Source: Pigmentiphaga sp. H8 | GTDB lineage: Bacteria; Pseudomonadota; Gammaproteobacteria; Burkholderiales; Burkholderiaceae_B | Direction of reading: 5' to 3' | Length of the DNA stretch: 64,000 bases | Assembly: GCF_003854895.1 (NCBI RefSeq) | Contig: NZ_CP033966.1 | Span: 620,001-684,000, forward strand | Shown here: one piece after another, positions 62,922-64,000 of the stretch | How the letters are laid out: every line of letters starts with the position of its first letter | How positions within the stretch are numbered: the first letter of the stretch is position 1 | Made by a program: the position numbers and the translations under genes | The notes under the pieces: model-generated | What the model was told of the DNA's origin: nothing | The model's input: only the letters and a program-made list of their open reading frames with translations | The model's database searches: none

Positions 62922-64000
62922 ATGAGTCTGTACCCCGATGTCGACTTCGCCCGGGTCGAAGGCGGCGCGCTCGCCGGTCGCCTGGTGGCGCGCTTCTGGC
63001 AGCCGGTCGCCCTGGCTGGAAAGTGCGTGGCTGGCCGCGCGATGCGCGTCAAGCTGCTGGGCACGCATTACACGCTCTACCGCGGCGAGGACGGTCAACC
63101 GCGCATGACGCAGGATCGGTGCCCCCACCGGGGGACGAGCCTGGCCTACGGCTGGGTCGAAGGCAACGGCATGCGCTGCCGCTACCATGGCTGGAAGTTC
63201 GATGCAGAAGGAAGGGGGGAGGAGTTTCCCGCCGAGAGCGAGGCCTATGCGCGCAGCTTGTCGCTGCGCAGCTATCCGGTCCGGGAGTATCTGGGCCTGA
63301 TCTTCTGTTATGTCGGGGAAGGAGAACCGCCGGAGTTTCCCCGCTTCCCCGAGCTGGAGGACGACAGCCGAGGCACGCTGCTGACCCAGGCGGTCGTACT
63401 CGACTACAACTTCTTCCAGCGGGTGGAGAACGATCACGACGAAGCGCATGTGTTCTTCACTCACAAGCATTTGATGGCGAAGTACGGTCTGGACCAGATC
63501 CCCAAAGTCGCCGCGGAAGAAACCGAGCATGGGCTGGTGGTTGTTTCCACGCGCCAGGATGGCCGCAAGCGCGTCGGCTACGGTTTCATGCCGAATGTCC
63601 TGCTACGCGAGGTTCCCATTCCGCAGGACCGCACGAAGATGTCCATCCTGCTCGCCTGGCGCGTGCCGATGGACGATACGACGACCTTCAGCGCCATGGT
63701 CAACCGCGTCGGCACCTTCAACGCAGCCTTGCCCGATCTGGGCGAAGTGGAGGATCCAGCCGAGATCGCCGCGCGCGTCATGCGTTGCGAAATAACGCTC
63801 GACGAGGTGGACCAGAACCATCCGCTGCTGCCGATTATCCAGGACACGGTCGCGCTGGGTGGGCAGGGTGTGATCGCGGACCGTGGCGCCGAGCATCTTG
63901 GGCAGTCGGACAAGGCCATCGCGGTATTGCGCCGCATGTGGGCGCGCGAGATGCGCGCGTTGCGCGACGGCACACCGCTGAAGACCTGGCGTCGGCCCGG
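62922..64000 (+). CDS. Rieske-type aromatic ring-hydroxylating oxygenase alpha subunit (cut by window edge)
   Basis: The frame is open to the last base, giving 359 residues; the family norm is about 430. The Rieske 2Fe-2S ligands are C67/H69 (RCPHRG) and C86/H89 (RCRYHGW). The mononuclear iron site begins with H172 and H176 (NDHDEAHVFF). The overall type is phthalate/vanillate-like oxygenase. GAGGAA 8 bases before ATG 62922 supports the start. It is divergent from marR, so probably MarR-controlled. Partners would lie beyond the window. Confidence 0.9.
   Translation, partial: MSLYPDVDFARVEGGALAGRLVARFWQPVALAGKCVAGRAMRVKLLGTHYTLYRGEDGQPRMTQDRCPHRGTSLAYGWVEGNGMRCRYHGWKFDAEGRGEEFPAESEAYARSLSLRSYPVREYLGLIFCYVGEGEPPEFPRFPELEDDSRGTLLTQAVVLDYNFFQRVENDHDEAHVFFTHKHLMAKYGLDQIPKVAAEETEHGLVVVSTRQDGRKRVGYGFMPNVLLREVPIPQDRTKMSILLAWRVPMDDTTTFSAMVNRVGTFNAALPDLGEVEDPAEIAARVMRCEITLDEVDQNHPLLPIIQDTVALGGQGVIADRGAEHLGQSDKAIAVLRRMWAREMRALRDGTPLKTWRRP

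Overview
The window is GC-rich, densely packed bacterial DNA from a betaproteobacterium of the Bordetella/Achromobacter type (Burkholderiales, Alcaligenaceae). The evidence is the rpoA-rplQ pair, the cutA-dsbD, engB-hemB and cytochrome c4-resB-ccsA neighbourhoods, System II cytochrome c maturation, and four periplasmic Bug/TctC-type receptors. This is inference from gene content and order; no database search was made. I see no phage, insertion sequence, CRISPR array, tRNA or rRNA.

Layout. 1-1210: the end of rpoA and rplQ with a terminator. 1283-7704 (+): a LysR regulator, a Bug receptor, an extradiol-type dioxygenase, an FAD hydroxylase, an alpha/beta hydrolase and a Tat-exported dienelactone hydrolase. 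14400-7736 (-): a second, convergent set made of an FAD hydroxylase, amidohydrolase, esterase, Bug receptor, extradiol dioxygenase and fumarylacetoacetase-type hydrolase, with its own divergent LysR. Both look like aromatic ring-opening pathways. 15479-16024: a cupin with a candidate FNR-type promoter. 16154-23376: a LysR and a divergent TRAP transporter-aldehyde dehydrogenase-GMC oxidoreductase operon. 23383-24941: a D-amino-acid dehydrogenase/glycine oxidase-like gene behind a tandem glycine riboswitch with a terminator.

24966-41431 is mostly housekeeping: a LuxR-type regulator, a NodIJ-like ABC exporter, cutA, dsbD, then (-) engB-hemB-corA-LuxR, a gamma carbonic anhydrase, then (+) cytochrome c4, resB, ccsA, msrP and msrQ. 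These genes share thiol/haem/cytochrome c chemistry and repair of periplasmic oxidised methionine. 41506-44339 holds a small membrane protein, two lipoproteins and an MFS transporter.

44384-53010 is a LysR with a divergent operon whose enzyme classes match the mandelate pathway: a ThDP decarboxylase-like enzyme, an enolase-superfamily racemase/dehydratase, an FMN 2-hydroxy-acid oxidase and an aldehyde dehydrogenase, with two Bug receptors. 53271-59047 is an NAD-type formate dehydrogenase (fused NuoE/NuoF-like beta subunit plus molybdopterin alpha subunit) with a divergent regulator. 59035-62237 has a NYN-LOTUS protein with a histone H1-like tail and an ABC-2 exporter. The window ends with marR and a divergent Rieske oxygenase cut by the window edge.

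The main items beyond gene calling are a four-copy structured intergenic repeat with compensatory base changes, the riboswitch whose aptamer core is copied in its terminator stem, two identical-format TACTAT-N6-ATAGTA dyads around marR, and the mandelate-like gene set.
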